Below are positions 38,908 to 50,559 of a stretch of DNA of 64,000 bases, piece by piece. Each line of letters begins with the position of its first letter. Positions within the stretch are counted from its first letter, which is position 1. The DNA lies in the NCBI RefSeq assembly GCF_900005765.1, contig NW_021628359.1, positions 45,845 through 109,844 of the forward strand, in the 5' to 3' direction. Made by a program: the position numbers and the translations under genes. Under the pieces are notes generated by a model. That model searched no databases. It was not told the DNA's origin and worked only from the letters and a program-made list of their open reading frames with translations. This DNA comes from Plasmodium relictum. Taxonomy: Eukaryota; Apicomplexa; Aconoidasida; Haemosporida; Plasmodiidae.

Positions 38908-39514
38908 TAGATTACTAAAGAAATTTAGTAAAATTATAATGATTAATCATAAAAAAAAAAAATTTTTTTTTCTTTTTTGCTTTGATACATGTATTATAGT
39001 AATGAGAGTAACTCCCTAAAAAATAAGAATTATTTTTTTTTTTTGATCAAAGATAATGAAAATTTTCGTAAAACTTATTGCCAAATCGTATTAATTTCTA
39101 AATAATAAAGACTGAATTTGAAATTAAAAAGAAAAACAAAAACAATTATGTTTTCATTAATATTTAATTTTTATGTACTTACAAAGCACTATTAATAGCT
39201 ATAATTAAAATTTATTATTTTTTTATTTTTTATTTTTTGTTTTAATTAAATAGTTTTTACATAATCATTAATTTTAATGAGGATTTTAATTTTTAATGAA
39301 AATAAATTTATATTTTTATTAAAATAAATAAATGCCTCTAAAATAATAATTTTTCATCTTGTAAATATCTTGTAAATTATATATATAAAGTTTATGTATT
39401 AATAATATAAATATACTTTTACAATAATTAAAATCATTAGGAATATCTCCATATGTTATTAATTTTTCTGTTCAATACTCTAGCAGAGTTATTCAACGGT
39501 TGATTCATAAATTA
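38908..39514 (+). repeat. 5' LTR, family B
   Basis: Opens with a hairpin of stem TTACTAAA / TTTAGTAA and ends gattcataaatta. Its body shares long runs (e.g. tttttacataatcattaatt and ttaatgaggattt) with 44014-44664 but little with family A, so the two form an LTR pair of a distinct subfamily. Confidence 0.75.
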
Positions 39515-40014
39515 ATTTGCGACAAAGGAAATTAAAAACATACATAAGCAGAATCCTATTAGATTAGTAATTACATTTATAATGGATCAAGATATAGAAA
39601 AGCCAAATTTTAAAATTTTAAATGAAATAAATAATTTAAGTAACTCTTAGAAGTTTATGACCAGAGAAGATGATGATGTAAATAAAATGATAATACCTGA
39701 AGGATTATCAAAAATTAGCGAAATAATTTTTGTGGGTTATCTTAGATGGTTCGAGAAATTTTAAGAAAAAGCATTTATGATGAAATGGTCCAAAACTGAA
39801 GGAGGTATTTTAGTTAAAAAGTAATTACCTTCTTATTTTAGTAATTTGGTATTAGTTATATAGGATAAAGAAATAACAGAGATTTTACAGCTACAGGTTA
39901 AAATGACATGATTCATATTCAGGGATACGGAAGAAAAGCACAATATATTTTCTAATATTATAAATATTGACATGTAAACAGCATATTGAAAGCTATAAAT
40001 TGGCTCATTTATGA

Positions 40015-40532
40015 ATGCAAACGTGTACTATGGGATGTTTATGCTTTGAAGAATTTAATTATTTAGATGAACTAGATCATTGGGGAAATTTTAAAGAAAG
40101 ATATTCATTATACACGAGAGAACTGATTCCATTAAACAAACTTAAAGATATGGGATTTTGTAAAGACATGAACTCAGAGAGAAATTTAGAAAAAATTCCT
40201 ATTAACATGAGTGTTACTAACAATTTCAGAATACAAGCTATTGAGAAAAAGAGTGAGACAAAAATGAGAAATTCTAATATCAAGTTGTATACTAAATGCT
40301 ATTGTTATGGAGAAGTCATTTAAAGAAAGATTGTATGCATCGCAAGAAAAAATGTGATAATTGTAATATGACAGATCTTTTGTTATATGTGTTCCAAAAT
40401 AAGGTATTGAGAAACAAAGAAGAAGAAATTAAAGATGTAGTAGCATATAAAATATATGATGTTAGTATTAAAATATTCAGGAATGAAAAAAATTTAAAAA
40501 AGAATAGAGTTAATGCAAAAATATTTGGATAA
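40015..40532 (+). pseudogene. gag remnant with zinc knuckle (older element)
   Basis: Overlapping frames hold the C-terminal half of gag. A basic region leads into CYCYGEV, a stop, then KKDCMHRKKKCDNCNMTDLL. This is a broken pair of CCHC knuckles matching CYCCGNRS and CRNCNMIGH in the younger element. The nucleocapsid would bind RNA in the particle. A frameshift and stops break it. Confidence 0.7.
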
Positions 40533-41409
40533 ATAAAAAATATATTTAGAAAAACAGAAAAATAGAACAAGGGAAAGAAATAAAGAAAATAAATAAAAAA
40601 AAAGTGATAAAAATTTCACTAAGAAGAGAAACAGAATTAATAAAGTATACAAAAGGAAAGAATCAGAAGAAAAGTTCAAAAATAACAAAAATTTAGAAAA
40701 ATCAGATGAAAATGAATCATCTATTAATAAAATTGAGAGTGTTGAATGTGATAAAGGATTGAGACAAAAGAAATACAAATAGTTGAAATAAATGAAAAGA
40801 AAGCAGATATTTTATTAGGCATGAGAGAATAATTCTGCACAGAATCAAAATTTTTATCAAAAGAATAAAATATAGAACTTGACTTAAAAATTTCATCTAT
40901 TGTAGTCTGTGGAGTATTTGCTGGTGATAAAGTAAAAGCATTTAAAAAGGTCGTGATAAAAATGATATCTAATAAAAGAAAGATTAGAGAGACATTTGCT
41001 ATAGTTAATAAAACAAAACCATTTATATTATTCAGTGGTTTAATAATGAATTTATTTGGATATTCCATTAAGGAGAATAAAAAAAAATTATATATATGTC
41101 ATGGAAGTTAACCCTGAAAAAGTTGAAGAAAAGATAGAAAAATAAGATCAAGAAATTATTCTAAACTTCATTGATAAAATTGATTTAACTGATCAAAAAG
41201 ACTAAGAGAAAGTTAAAAAAAGAATTAGAAGAAAATTCTAAACTTTGGGAAAATATAAATATAGAATCTGAATATAAATATAAAATTCTATTAAAGTGAA
41301 AGGAAGACTTTGTTGCCATAATTATAAACCTTTAGGTGGAGAAATTCTAACAGCATTGTGTCAGAGAATGGATGAAATGTTACGATTAAATATTATAAGC
41401 CATTAATGC

Positions 41410-42255
41410 ATAATGGACTTCACCAATTGTAATGATTCGAAAAAGAGATGGTCGATGAAAGATCATCTTATATTTCGGTACTTAAGCACATTTATATTAG
41501 ATGATTTATTTGCTATTTCACACATAAAACATATATTTCGGACATTTCATGGTACTAAATGGCTTTCAAAAATAAACTTCGAAAATAGTTTTTGGAACAC
41601 TGTATTAGAAGAAGGTAGTAAATAAAATACATGTTTTATAGATTCCAAACATGCAACCTTCGTATTTAACTTATTACTATTTGGATTAAAAACAAGTCCT
41701 ATAAAATTTCAAAGAATAATGGAAAATGTTTTTATGGAGTTAATTAAAGAAAATTGATTAACTTTGTATATTGATGACATCATTTTGATAAAAATGGTAA
41801 TTAAGCATTATAAAATGTTAAAGAGAGTATGTAAATTAATTATAGACCATAATTTTGAAATAAATGTAGAAGCATGTGAATTTTTCAAAAGATATACAAC
41901 TTATTTGGTACATATAATAAACCACAAAGGAACTATTCTCTCATTAGATAAAATAAAAACCATTATTGAAGCAAAACGACCTAAATCAAAGAAACAAGTA
42001 GTATCATTTTTAGGAGTTGCTTATTATTATGAAAATTATATAAAGAGCTGTGTATAATGGACTTATAAATTGGCTTCTTTATTAGATGAAAAGAAAATGT
42101 TTGAATGGAAAGAGGAATATTTACTATCATTTGAGCATATTAAAGAAAAGATAACTGAAATAACTTCTACGCCACCCTATGAAATAGGAAAGCCGTATAC
42201 TATTTATAGTGACGCATCAGGTTATGTTGTAGCTGTATTAGTTAAAAATATATAA
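41410..42255 (+). pseudogene. RT and RNase H remnant (older element)
   Basis: Fragments read continuously after allowing for stops: DDLFAISHIKH, SKINFENSFW (motif A, Asp replaced by Asn), FGLKTSPIKFQRIMENVF (motif B), YIDDII (motif C), SLDKIKTIIEAKRPKSKKQVVSFLG and the RNase H start YTIYSDASGY. A stop precedes YIDD. Confidence 0.82.
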
Positions 42256-42739
42256 CGATATTGATAATACCAAAAATTTTCATTAAGTATCTAAGAAATT
42301 AGATGATATTTAACGAAAATGAAGTGCAATTGAATTGGAACTATTTGCAATAATCCTAGCTTTTGAAACATTCAATTATAACATTAAAGGATCTAAGGAA
42401 TTAATCAAAGCTAATTGTAAAAGTTTAATAAAAATGGATTCAATTAATACTGGAAAACTGTGTAGATGGAAACTGATACTAAGTTTAATTTAGAATTTGA
42501 ACATATTGGAGGAGTACAAAATAGTTTATCTGATTGGATTATTATATCAATAGATGATGACACTGATCTTCCAAATTAGATGACATTGTAATATAGTAAA
42601 TCTCATGAATAATATGAAGATATATATAATATTCCATCTTGTCAATAAATTGCTGATGCAGCAAGGGGAAACAAAAATAATTTATCAAGAGATATAGCAT
42701 GGACAAATGAATTCCCAGTTTACTATAGAACAAGAGGTT

Positions 42740-43990
42740 ATATATACTAGAAAAATATAGAAATTGTATAATATATTGGTTTCATAGTAGTAAATTGTAG
42801 GGCGTTGTGGAATAAGTAAAGTATTAAAGAAAATATGTACGTTTGGTGAATTAATATTGACCGATAGTTTGAAGACTATATTTAAAATTGTTTAATTTTC
42901 CAGTTAATACGTAATAAAAGATTTATACTAGATACAAATTAAGCATTACCAAAACCTAATATATTTGATATAGTATTACTGGATATTATAGGATTTAGAA
43001 CATGGAAATGAAAGGAATACTTTATGCATGTAGCAATTTGGCATTATTTACGTTCTATGTTAAAAAATGTAACAAATAGAATTCCTATTACTATGGATTC
43101 AATAAATAGTATAAGAAATACATGGATTCCTATATTTGGATGCCCAAGAAGCATTTTATCAGATCGAGGCTCGATTTATATGAGAATTTCAGGGTTATAT
43201 TACTGATGAACTATAAATGAAATCATACAATATCATCGCATATTATCCACAAGGGAATAATATAAATGAAAATTTTCACAAAAGTATCGATTATATAAGT
43301 AAAACATTATAAGAGGAAGGGGATATACTTTTCAAAATAGTAAAAAACGTAGTGTTAATATATAATAATACATATCATGGTGCGATGGCAGAAATACCAT
43401 ATTTTTCAATGTTTTAAATTAATTGAGAATGCTCATGTTTTTAAAATATATTAATAGAAAATTATCCAGAAATGAGAACCATTTATTTAAGTGATCTACA
43501 GAAAAGTGCACATGACGATTTCATTAAAATAAAAGAAAAACTTTTCAATGATAAAGATATTAGTATTGGAGATATTTCTTATGAATTATCCGAATACGAA
43601 AGGAATCAAATAAATATTATAGTGGATATGCATAGTATAAAGCATATTAATCTTCCTCTTATAAAGTAATTAATATTTAAAATAGAAATTTGAAAGCAAT
43701 ACCTATTTATTATAGAGGTAAGGAAATGAATATTTCTTAAACGAAAATCAAAATGCTAATAAGACGAAAGAGATATATAAAACACAGTTGAAAAAACTTA
43801 TACAGGTAACTAAGAGCAAAAGGAAGCTAACATCCATACATGCATTGAATATTAAAAGTTATTTTGATATTTATGGGCGAAGTAATAATTCTAATTATGA
43901 AAATATTAATGTTAAGAATGGAAAGATTAGTGATGAAATACAGAAAGGATTTAAAGTTATAAAATAAGCTAAAGAAAACATTTAAGCAAC
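42740..43990 (+). pseudogene. Integrase remnant (older element)
   Basis: Contains a worn His-Cys region, IRNTWIPIFGCPRSILSDRG (catalytic Asp present), a NINENFHKS stretch (Glu present) and the C-terminal DISYELSEYERNQ region. Stops and shifts throughout. Confidence 0.78.
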
Positions 43991-44013
43991 TCCCATTACT
44001 TCTAAGTGGTGTA

Positions 44014-44664
44014 TAATTAATAAAAGCTATTATTAACCATTATAAAATAAAAGTTTATTGTTCATACGGAAAATGGCGAGTTAAGCATGCATTCGTTTAA
44101 GAAAAAAAAAAAAAATGAACATTTTTTTGTGTGCATTGTTTTTGTTAAGTATATTTTTCTTTATTTTAAAAAGAAAAAAAGATTATTTTTTTTTTTTTTT
44201 TTTTGAAATATTGAAAAAGGTTTAATGAGAGATTTTTGTGAAATTTTGTTGTCAAATAGAATTAACTTTTAAACAGTAAAAATTTAATTCGAAGTTTAAA
44301 AGAAAAACAAAAAGGATTTTGTTTTTATTAATATTTAAATTTTACGCATTTTTGAAACACTGTTAATAACTATAATTAAAATATATTATTTTTTTATTTT
44401 TTGTTCCAATTAAATTGTTTTTACATAATCATTAATTTTAATGAGGATTTTATTTTTAAGAAAAATAAAGATGTATATATTATTAAAGTAAATAAATGCC
44501 TCTGATACAATAATTGCTCATTTTTGTAAATTATATGTATAAATTTTATGTATTTGGATCATAAATACATTTTTATAATAAAATCATTAGAGACATCTAT
44601 ATATGCTCTTAATTTGTTTGTTTATTTCTCTATAAAAGTTATTGAATGACTAATTAATAAATCA
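44014..44664 (+). repeat. 3' LTR, family B
   Basis: Starts TAATTAATAAAAGCTATT and ends gactaattaataaatca; it pairs with 38908-39514. It is preceded by ttacttctaagtgg, the worn form of the pre-LTR motif seen at the other 3' LTRs. Confidence 0.8.
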
Positions 44665-47217
44665 TATAAAAATATTATTTTTTATACCTAAATTATAGCA
44701 GAAATGTGTTTCTCTATATGTTTTTTTAAAATATACATTTGTAAATATATAAAGCTTTAAAAATCCGTAAATTTAAAGAGTAGTTTCATATATATTGCTT
44801 CATATTTAATATGTTCAATTTTTACGAGATTCATTAAAAAACAGTAAATATCAAATGGAAACAAAAATAGTGTAATTTGCATTATTAATTATGAAAATGG
44901 TCAATGCCTATAAAAATATCCCAAACCAAAATATAAAGATTTAGGAAAAACATATGTAAAAAATAAAACAGCACTATTAAATTTTTAATTATAGTAATGA
45001 TGCAATGGCCCTTAAATCTTAAAAATATAGAAAAATAAAATTAAAATAGATATACTAGGATAATGCTAATGTTTGTATTTCTTTATTGTGTCCTATGTAA
45101 ATATATATATTCACAAAAAAATAACAAATAAAAATAAAAAACTATTTAAATTTCAATATGAATTTAAGGTGTTCATAAATTGCTGATTTAACATGATTAA
45201 AAAAAAAATTTTTTTTCTTTAATACTTTCTTAATATATCATTTTGAAATGAAACTTTATGTAAAGAATATAGTTTTTAATAAAATTATGAATCTCTTTAA
45301 TAGAAATGTTAACTGGAAATATATATAATTAGAAAATTAAAATATAGAAAAGAATAATATGATAGTAATACACTTCACTTTTTCTTAGTTTTTATTTTTT
45401 TTAAATTTTTTTAATAAAAAAGTTTTATTTTTGTTTTCTGTTTCTTTTAAAAAAAACAACACACATCTAAGACTTTTTTACATGTTAATTATTTATCTTC
45501 TTTTTTTAAATAATATATATATATATATATTAGAATATTTCCTAGTATAAAAGGTACTATAAGAAAAATTCTAATAAGAATATTTTTAAATTTCAAAGAT
45601 GAGAAAATTAATTTTTTTTTTTTTATATTTCTATTTAATATTCTTTTCTAAATATTAAATATATATAATTTCTTATAATAATTTATATGGTTAAAATATA
45701 TTATGAGTAACAATATATTAAGATAAAAACATTTCTGAGTACTTTTTTTAAAATTTTGCATACATATCCAGAATAAAAAAATGGGAACATAAGATTTTTT
45801 GTTATTTTATGTGTATAAAGTAAAAAAAATTAAACATATACATAATTATTTTTGTAAAATTAACTAAAAATTTATAAAATTATGATTTTTATTTCACAAC
45901 TTATGAAAATTTAAATATGATTTTATACCGATAGTCACTCATAATTGCTATATTTTTAATTTATACATTTATTCTTATATGTTTTCATTTTTTTTAATTT
46001 ATTATATTATAATAAACATTTTTCAATTTATTTATTATTTAATTGAAGCTAAATTTATTTTAATTAAATTTGACTTTATTTGAAGTTAATTTCACTGTAT
46101 TTATTTAAATTTATAATATTTTAATTTTAAAAACATAATTTGATTAAAGAATTATAAATGGAATAGAAATTTTGATTTTATAAACTATTATAAAAATAAT
46201 TTTTTCATATACTATTGATTAACTGATTTGTTTTTCAATGACCTTCGCGAAGTATTGAAAGGCCAAGTAACTTACATATAAAGTAATTTGTATTAATTTT
46301 ATTTATTTTAAAATTTCCTATAATAAACAATGTATTGTATGATATTTAAACAATTTATATACAGACATATAAATAAATCTATATACCTATTAAAATATAA
46401 ATATCAATTAATGAAAGCCCAAATTCATTTTAATAAAAATTCTCAAAAAGACATTTAAAAAAAAAGATATTCAATTATTTATTTATTCAAAAAAAAAAAA
46501 ATTATCATTATCACTACCTTTATTTTTTCTATCGCAAAAATAACAAAGGAATGAAAGCCTTTTAATGTATGTATTTTATTGCATGTACTATTTTTTAATG
46601 GCCAAATAGTTCGTATATGTATTTTTTTACCAGATATATCGATTATATGTATATATTTTTCTATAATTCTTTCTAATAAAATTACTTTATTTTTTAAAAT
46701 ACTACGTAAACATAACACAACTATATTTCTTCAATAAGCTCTTAAATTTAATATATAACATTCTATCTTCTATTCAAGAAGGGTGATAAATCCTTCGATT
46801 ATTTATGTAAAATTTTGAATATGCTATGTACGCATGCAAGTTATATATAAACTAAAATAGTGTACAGAAAAATGTGAGTTTTTTTTTTTTTTTTATCATG
46901 ATTTATAAACAGAAATAATTACAATTATATTAATGGTTATACTTTTTATGTATATAAATTAAAAAAATATGTTTCTGTATATATATATTATAAACTATTT
47001 TTTTTAATTCAACAAAGAAGTAATATCATAATATCAAAAATTATAAGTTATATATAATTATTTTCATAAAATGAAAGCATGTTAATGTTATGCGAGTGAA
47101 CATATACTCAATGTTAATTTTTGAAATTTACTTTCATAGAAAATCATAATTTTACATTTATTTATTTATTCTCTAAGTTAAAGGTTTAGGAAATATTTTT
47201 ATATATGTTATTAATAT
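44665..47217. other. Gene-free AT-rich region with an LTR relic
   Basis: No supported gene. At about 46219-46275 tgatttgtttttcaatgacc followed by agtattgaaaggccaag resembles a worn reverse LTR terminal hairpin. Confidence 0.5.
46479..46718 (-). pseudogene. Unrecognised minus-strand frame, possible relic
   Basis: A 79-residue frame with mixed composition (IIEKYIHIIDISGKKIHIRTIWPLKN) that is less biased than the noise around it. No family recognised and no splice context seen; it may be an exon relic or chance. Confidence 0.2.
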
Positions 47218-47904
47218 ATGAACAATATACATATATATATACATATCATATTAATTTGCTTAAAACTAGTTCTTGTGAGTTCACAAATGAATGATCCCGT
47301 AAAACAAGAAGATATGGAGTGGAAGAGAAATCCATCTTTTGAAGAATGCAAGTTAGCTACTGATTTAGAGTTTGAAATAACAATAAGATATTTATATAAA
47401 TTAAAGGAAGAAAGTAATGATGAAGTTATAAAAAAAGCTGTAGTTAATTATGATGCTATATCACAAGAAATTACTAACTTTGAAAAGCATTGTCAATATA
47501 AAGTACGAGATGTAATGCTACATACAATGCCATTTAGAATAAGTGATCGTCTTAGTGATTATTGCTTTGATGAGCCATTGACGGATGAGTATTGCTTAAA
47601 ATTAAAGGAAATTTTTAGAGTGGAAGAAAAAATATTTCAAAAAGTTTTTTTGGAGGTACTGGAAAAAGATGATGCTAGAGAGAGAAAAAAAATAATTGAC
47701 AATGTAAATTTGATAAAAAGTTATCTTAGGGAAAAGGAAAAATCTATGGGTATTACATTATCCGAACAAAAATTACAAAATGCAGCAATGAGAATAGGTA
47801 GTTTCATATGTGATATGGTTTCTTTAACTATAGTACCTTCTAGAAATTTTCCTTTAGTGCCTAATGATGACAATCCACCCTCTCAATCAACTCTTTATGA
47901 GTAA
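47218..47904 (+). CDS. Secreted single-exon protein of unknown function
   Basis: 228 residues. Residues 1-22 (hydrophobic IYIHIILICLKLVLVSSQ) look like a classical signal peptide. No second membrane span, no PEXEL. The mature part is charged, largely helical in appearance, with cysteines at 44, 92, 116, 126 and 198, and a Pro/Asn-rich end (VPNDDNPPSQSTLYE). I recognise no family. A secretory-pathway role (parasite surface, vacuole or organelle) is inferred only from the signal. The start is the first ATG in frame and puts the signal at the N-terminus. The frame is intact and its composition differs clearly from the noise around it. It ends about 310 bases before the Ty3/Gypsy element. Confidence 0.8.
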   Translation: MNNIHIYIHIILICLKLVLVSSQMNDPVKQEDMEWKRNPSFEECKLATDLEFEITIRYLYKLKEESNDEVIKKAVVNYDAISQEITNFEKHCQYKVRDVMLHTMPFRISDRLSDYCFDEPLTDEYCLKLKEIFRVEEKIFQKVFLEVLEKDDARERKKIIDNVNLIKSYLREKEKSMGITLSEQKLQNAAMRIGSFICDMVSLTIVPSRNFPLVPNDDNPPSQSTLYE

Positions 47905-48217
47905 TTATAAATTTTTTAAATAATTTTTAATTGTGAAAAATTATATCTAGTGATACTAAAAGATTTTTCAGAATTTTGTTATTGACTCTACCCCAATTAG
48001 GTAATGAAAAGTGAGGCGATAAAAAATTTAGTTATCTGAATAAATAAATACATTTTTACCTTTAACCTATATAAGGTTTATCATAAAAACAAAACAAATA
48101 CAAATCATTTTTAAATTGAAATATTCAGTAATATAATGGATTATATTATAATTATAATTATAATTATAATAAATTGTGTGTATTAGAGAGTTCTATATTA
48201 ATAAATGTGTGAATACT
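47905..48217. other. Spacer with a short TTATAA tandem repeat
   Basis: A run of ttataa units lies at about 48142-48172; otherwise nothing is seen. Confidence 0.5.
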
Positions 48218-48811
48218 TGGTTAATAAAAGATGTTATTAACCTTTTATAATACATTTAGTTTACTAGTCGTGTATGTATAAGTTAGCCATGCACTGATGC
48301 TAGTTAAAAAAAAAAAAAAATATATATAAAGTTATTTTTATTTTTATACATCTTGGTGATTAAAAAAAAAAAAAAAAAAAATTATTTTTTTTTTGTTGGT
48401 TGACGCTTGTTCGAATTAAAAAGAGAATTAATTTTTGTTACATGAAAAACTTAAAGAAACAAAAAGTATAATTTCTATCTTATATTCAATGTATATATTT
48501 TTTAAAATAACATTGAATAAATTAGAGTTTTGACTTTTGTTGATTGTTATAAATTGTGTATATGTTTTTAATGAAAAGAATAAATATATTCTTTGTAAAT
48601 AAAAACTCCTTTATAAAAATTTAACATATCTATTAAAAGATGCAGTAAAATTTAAATCAAATTAAATATTATGCGTCATAAGAAACCATTATATATATAA
48701 TAAAGACAAGTATATATATATTTAAAAACGTATATTTATTTATACGTGCTCTTTATTAATTTGTTTGTTTAACACTCTAGCAAAGTCATTAAGAAGGAAA
48801 TTAATAAATCA
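48218..48811 (+). repeat. 5' LTR, family A
   Basis: 594 bp, TGGTTAATAAAAGATGTT to gaaattaataaatca. As an LTR attached to gag it shows that the many similar repeats in the window are LTRs rather than miniature DNA transposons. Confidence 0.9.
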
Positions 48812-48813
48812 AT

Positions 48814-48830
48814 TGGCAACAACGGAAGAA
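48814..48830 (+). promoter_or_regulatory. Putative tRNA primer-binding site
   Basis: Two bases after the LTR comes TGGCAACAACGGAAG. It starts TGG, complementary to a tRNA CCA end, and the same place in the reverse copy at 16320 reads TGGAGACAACAGCAG. The tRNA was not identified. Confidence 0.6.
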
Positions 48831-49409
48831 AATTCGAAACTGACGCAAGTAGATCCCATTAGATTAGCAAAGCCCAAGATGAAAGAAAATATCGAAAGAC
48901 TTGGATTAGAGACATTTGATGAGATAGTAAATCTCAATGAAACTTATATATTTAAAGGAAACTAAGGAGTTTACTAAAATCAAAACTCTAAATGGAATAA
49001 AATAATTTGAGGAGGAAGAAATAGAAGACTATTTCTTATGCGAAGTTTTCGAAAATAAGATAAAGATGCAAAGATTAACCAAGATTGAAACCTGTTTGAT
49101 ATTGGAATCGCTGTTATCGAGATCTCATGCAAGAAAAATATCTAGATTATGTGAGACGAGGAAATAAAGAATATATTGCAGTTGAAAATTAAACTAGCTA
49201 GACAGATCTTTATGGACAATGATGAGCAAATAGAACAGATAATAAAATTTGGTATTGCTAAGCGAGAATCAAGTTTAAAGGAAGCTACAAATTCATTTAT
49301 CAAAGGTTATTTGATATATGCCAATAGTTGTTTATGTTTCAATGAGGTCAATGGTATTACTACAAATGACTTATGGGAATATTTTAGAAGAGGTATCCCA
49401 AAAGAAAGT

Positions 49410-49927
49410 TGATTTATTAATAAGATATTCAAATACTTGGATAAAAGTAATGAATATCCAAGTTAATAAAGAGCAAGTTTTAGGACTCCTTTATAATTTT
49501 GTATTATAGATTCTATTTTTATAATGCAAAGTAATTAAATCACTTTAAGAAAATAAAAGTCTATAAAAGTTAAAATAAAATAAAAGCAATCCATTTGCTA
49601 TCCTTTTCTTTTTCAATCTTTCTCCATAAAAATTCATTCTCCAAAAAAAAAAAAAAATTAATAATAATAATAAAAAAAAATAAAAAAAGAAGATATAATA
49701 CAATCATAACCGAGATGTCTCAAAAAAAAATAGTAATGAGACACACTGAGTTTGTTAAGGTTCTAGTAATTTAACTTATTTCATGTAGTGTACTCCTGGA
49801 TAAAAGAATAATTAAGTTATAAATAATTGTTTAGTACTATGAAATTAATTACGAATATATATAAGTTTTATTAAGATAAACCTCAAACTGTACATTAATT
49901 AAGGACAATGAATTTATTCATTGACCA
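49410..49927 (-). repeat. Solo LTR, family C, with perfect AAAGT duplication
   Basis: 518 bp. In the plus reading it runs from TGATTTATTAATAAG to ttcattgacca; on its own strand it begins TGGTCAATGAAT and ends attaataaatca. Flanks are aaagt at 49405-49409 and 49928-49932. It shares its body with 3761-4236. Its 5' hairpin has stem GG-CAATGAAT / ATTCATTG-CC around one mismatch. Confidence 0.92.
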
Positions 49928-50559
49928 AAAGTCTAATACATATACCTAATGACTATCCAATAGGAAATACATTCATAGAGGCTCTATCACCTGTATCAAA
50001 AAGGATAAAAAGAACCAATAAAGAAGAGATAAGGGATGATAGTAGATTGTGTGGTGTAAATCAAAATTATGGTAAGGATAAGACCAAATATAAAGATAAA
50101 TTTCTCATCAAATGCTATTGTTGTGGTAATAGAAGCTATTTTAAAAAAAATTGTGAATATAGGAAAAAGAGATGTCGAAACTGTAATATGATAGGACACA
50201 TGGAGAAATTATGTCAAAATAAAGTCATAAGAAATAAAGAAGATAAAATAAAAGCAACAATAACAAATAAAAGATACTATATAGATGTTAAAATATTTAA
50301 AAACAAGAACAATCAACAGAGAATTAGTCAAACACCAAAAAAATTTTGATAAATAAATGGAATATATTACAAAAAAAAAGGAAAGAGCAAAAGAAAGATA
50401 TAAAGAAAAACAAGCTAAGGAAAGTGATGAAGACTTTACTCGAAAAAGAAATGGAGTTCATAGGATAAGTAAACAAGATGAGTCAAAAAAAAGAGTTTGA
50501 AAACAATGATTATTCAGAAAAATCAGAAGGATATATATCTACTGTTAATAGAATTAAAT

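Larger units (their letters stand above)
38908..44664 (+). mobile_element. Older Ty3/Gypsy element with both LTRs
   Basis: A complete but decayed LTR retrotransposon: 5' LTR 38908-39514, internal region, 3' LTR 44014-44664. The internal part keeps domain order gag, protease, RT, RNase H, integrase, as in Ty3/Gypsy (integrase last; Ty1/Copia has it before RT). Gag has a zinc-knuckle remnant near 40296-40380 (C.CYGEV.., CDNCNM). The protease position reads VEINEKKADILLG, without DTG. RT keeps YIDD (41767-41778), but motif A reads SKINFENSFW, with Asn where the catalytic Asp belongs. RNase H has SDASGY. Integrase keeps a SDRG block. Many stops and shifts make it inactive. Confidence 0.88.
48812..50349 (+). 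pseudogene. gag, broken by stops and a solo LTR
   Basis: N-terminal gag pieces read 48812-48965 (KPKMKENIERLGLETFDEIV) and 49176-49409. After the inserted LTR, gag resumes at 49928 in the same frame and ends with two zinc knuckles. The first is CYCCGNRSYFKKNC, where the expected His is Tyr. The second is CRNCNMIGHMEKLC, a perfect CX2CX4HX4C. Gag forms the particle and the knuckles bind RNA. Stops at 48963 and elsewhere kill it. Confidence 0.82.

Noticed and set aside
48142..48172. CRISPR-like regular repeat
   Set aside because: It is a simple TTATAA tandem repeat without spacers; the organism is eukaryotic.
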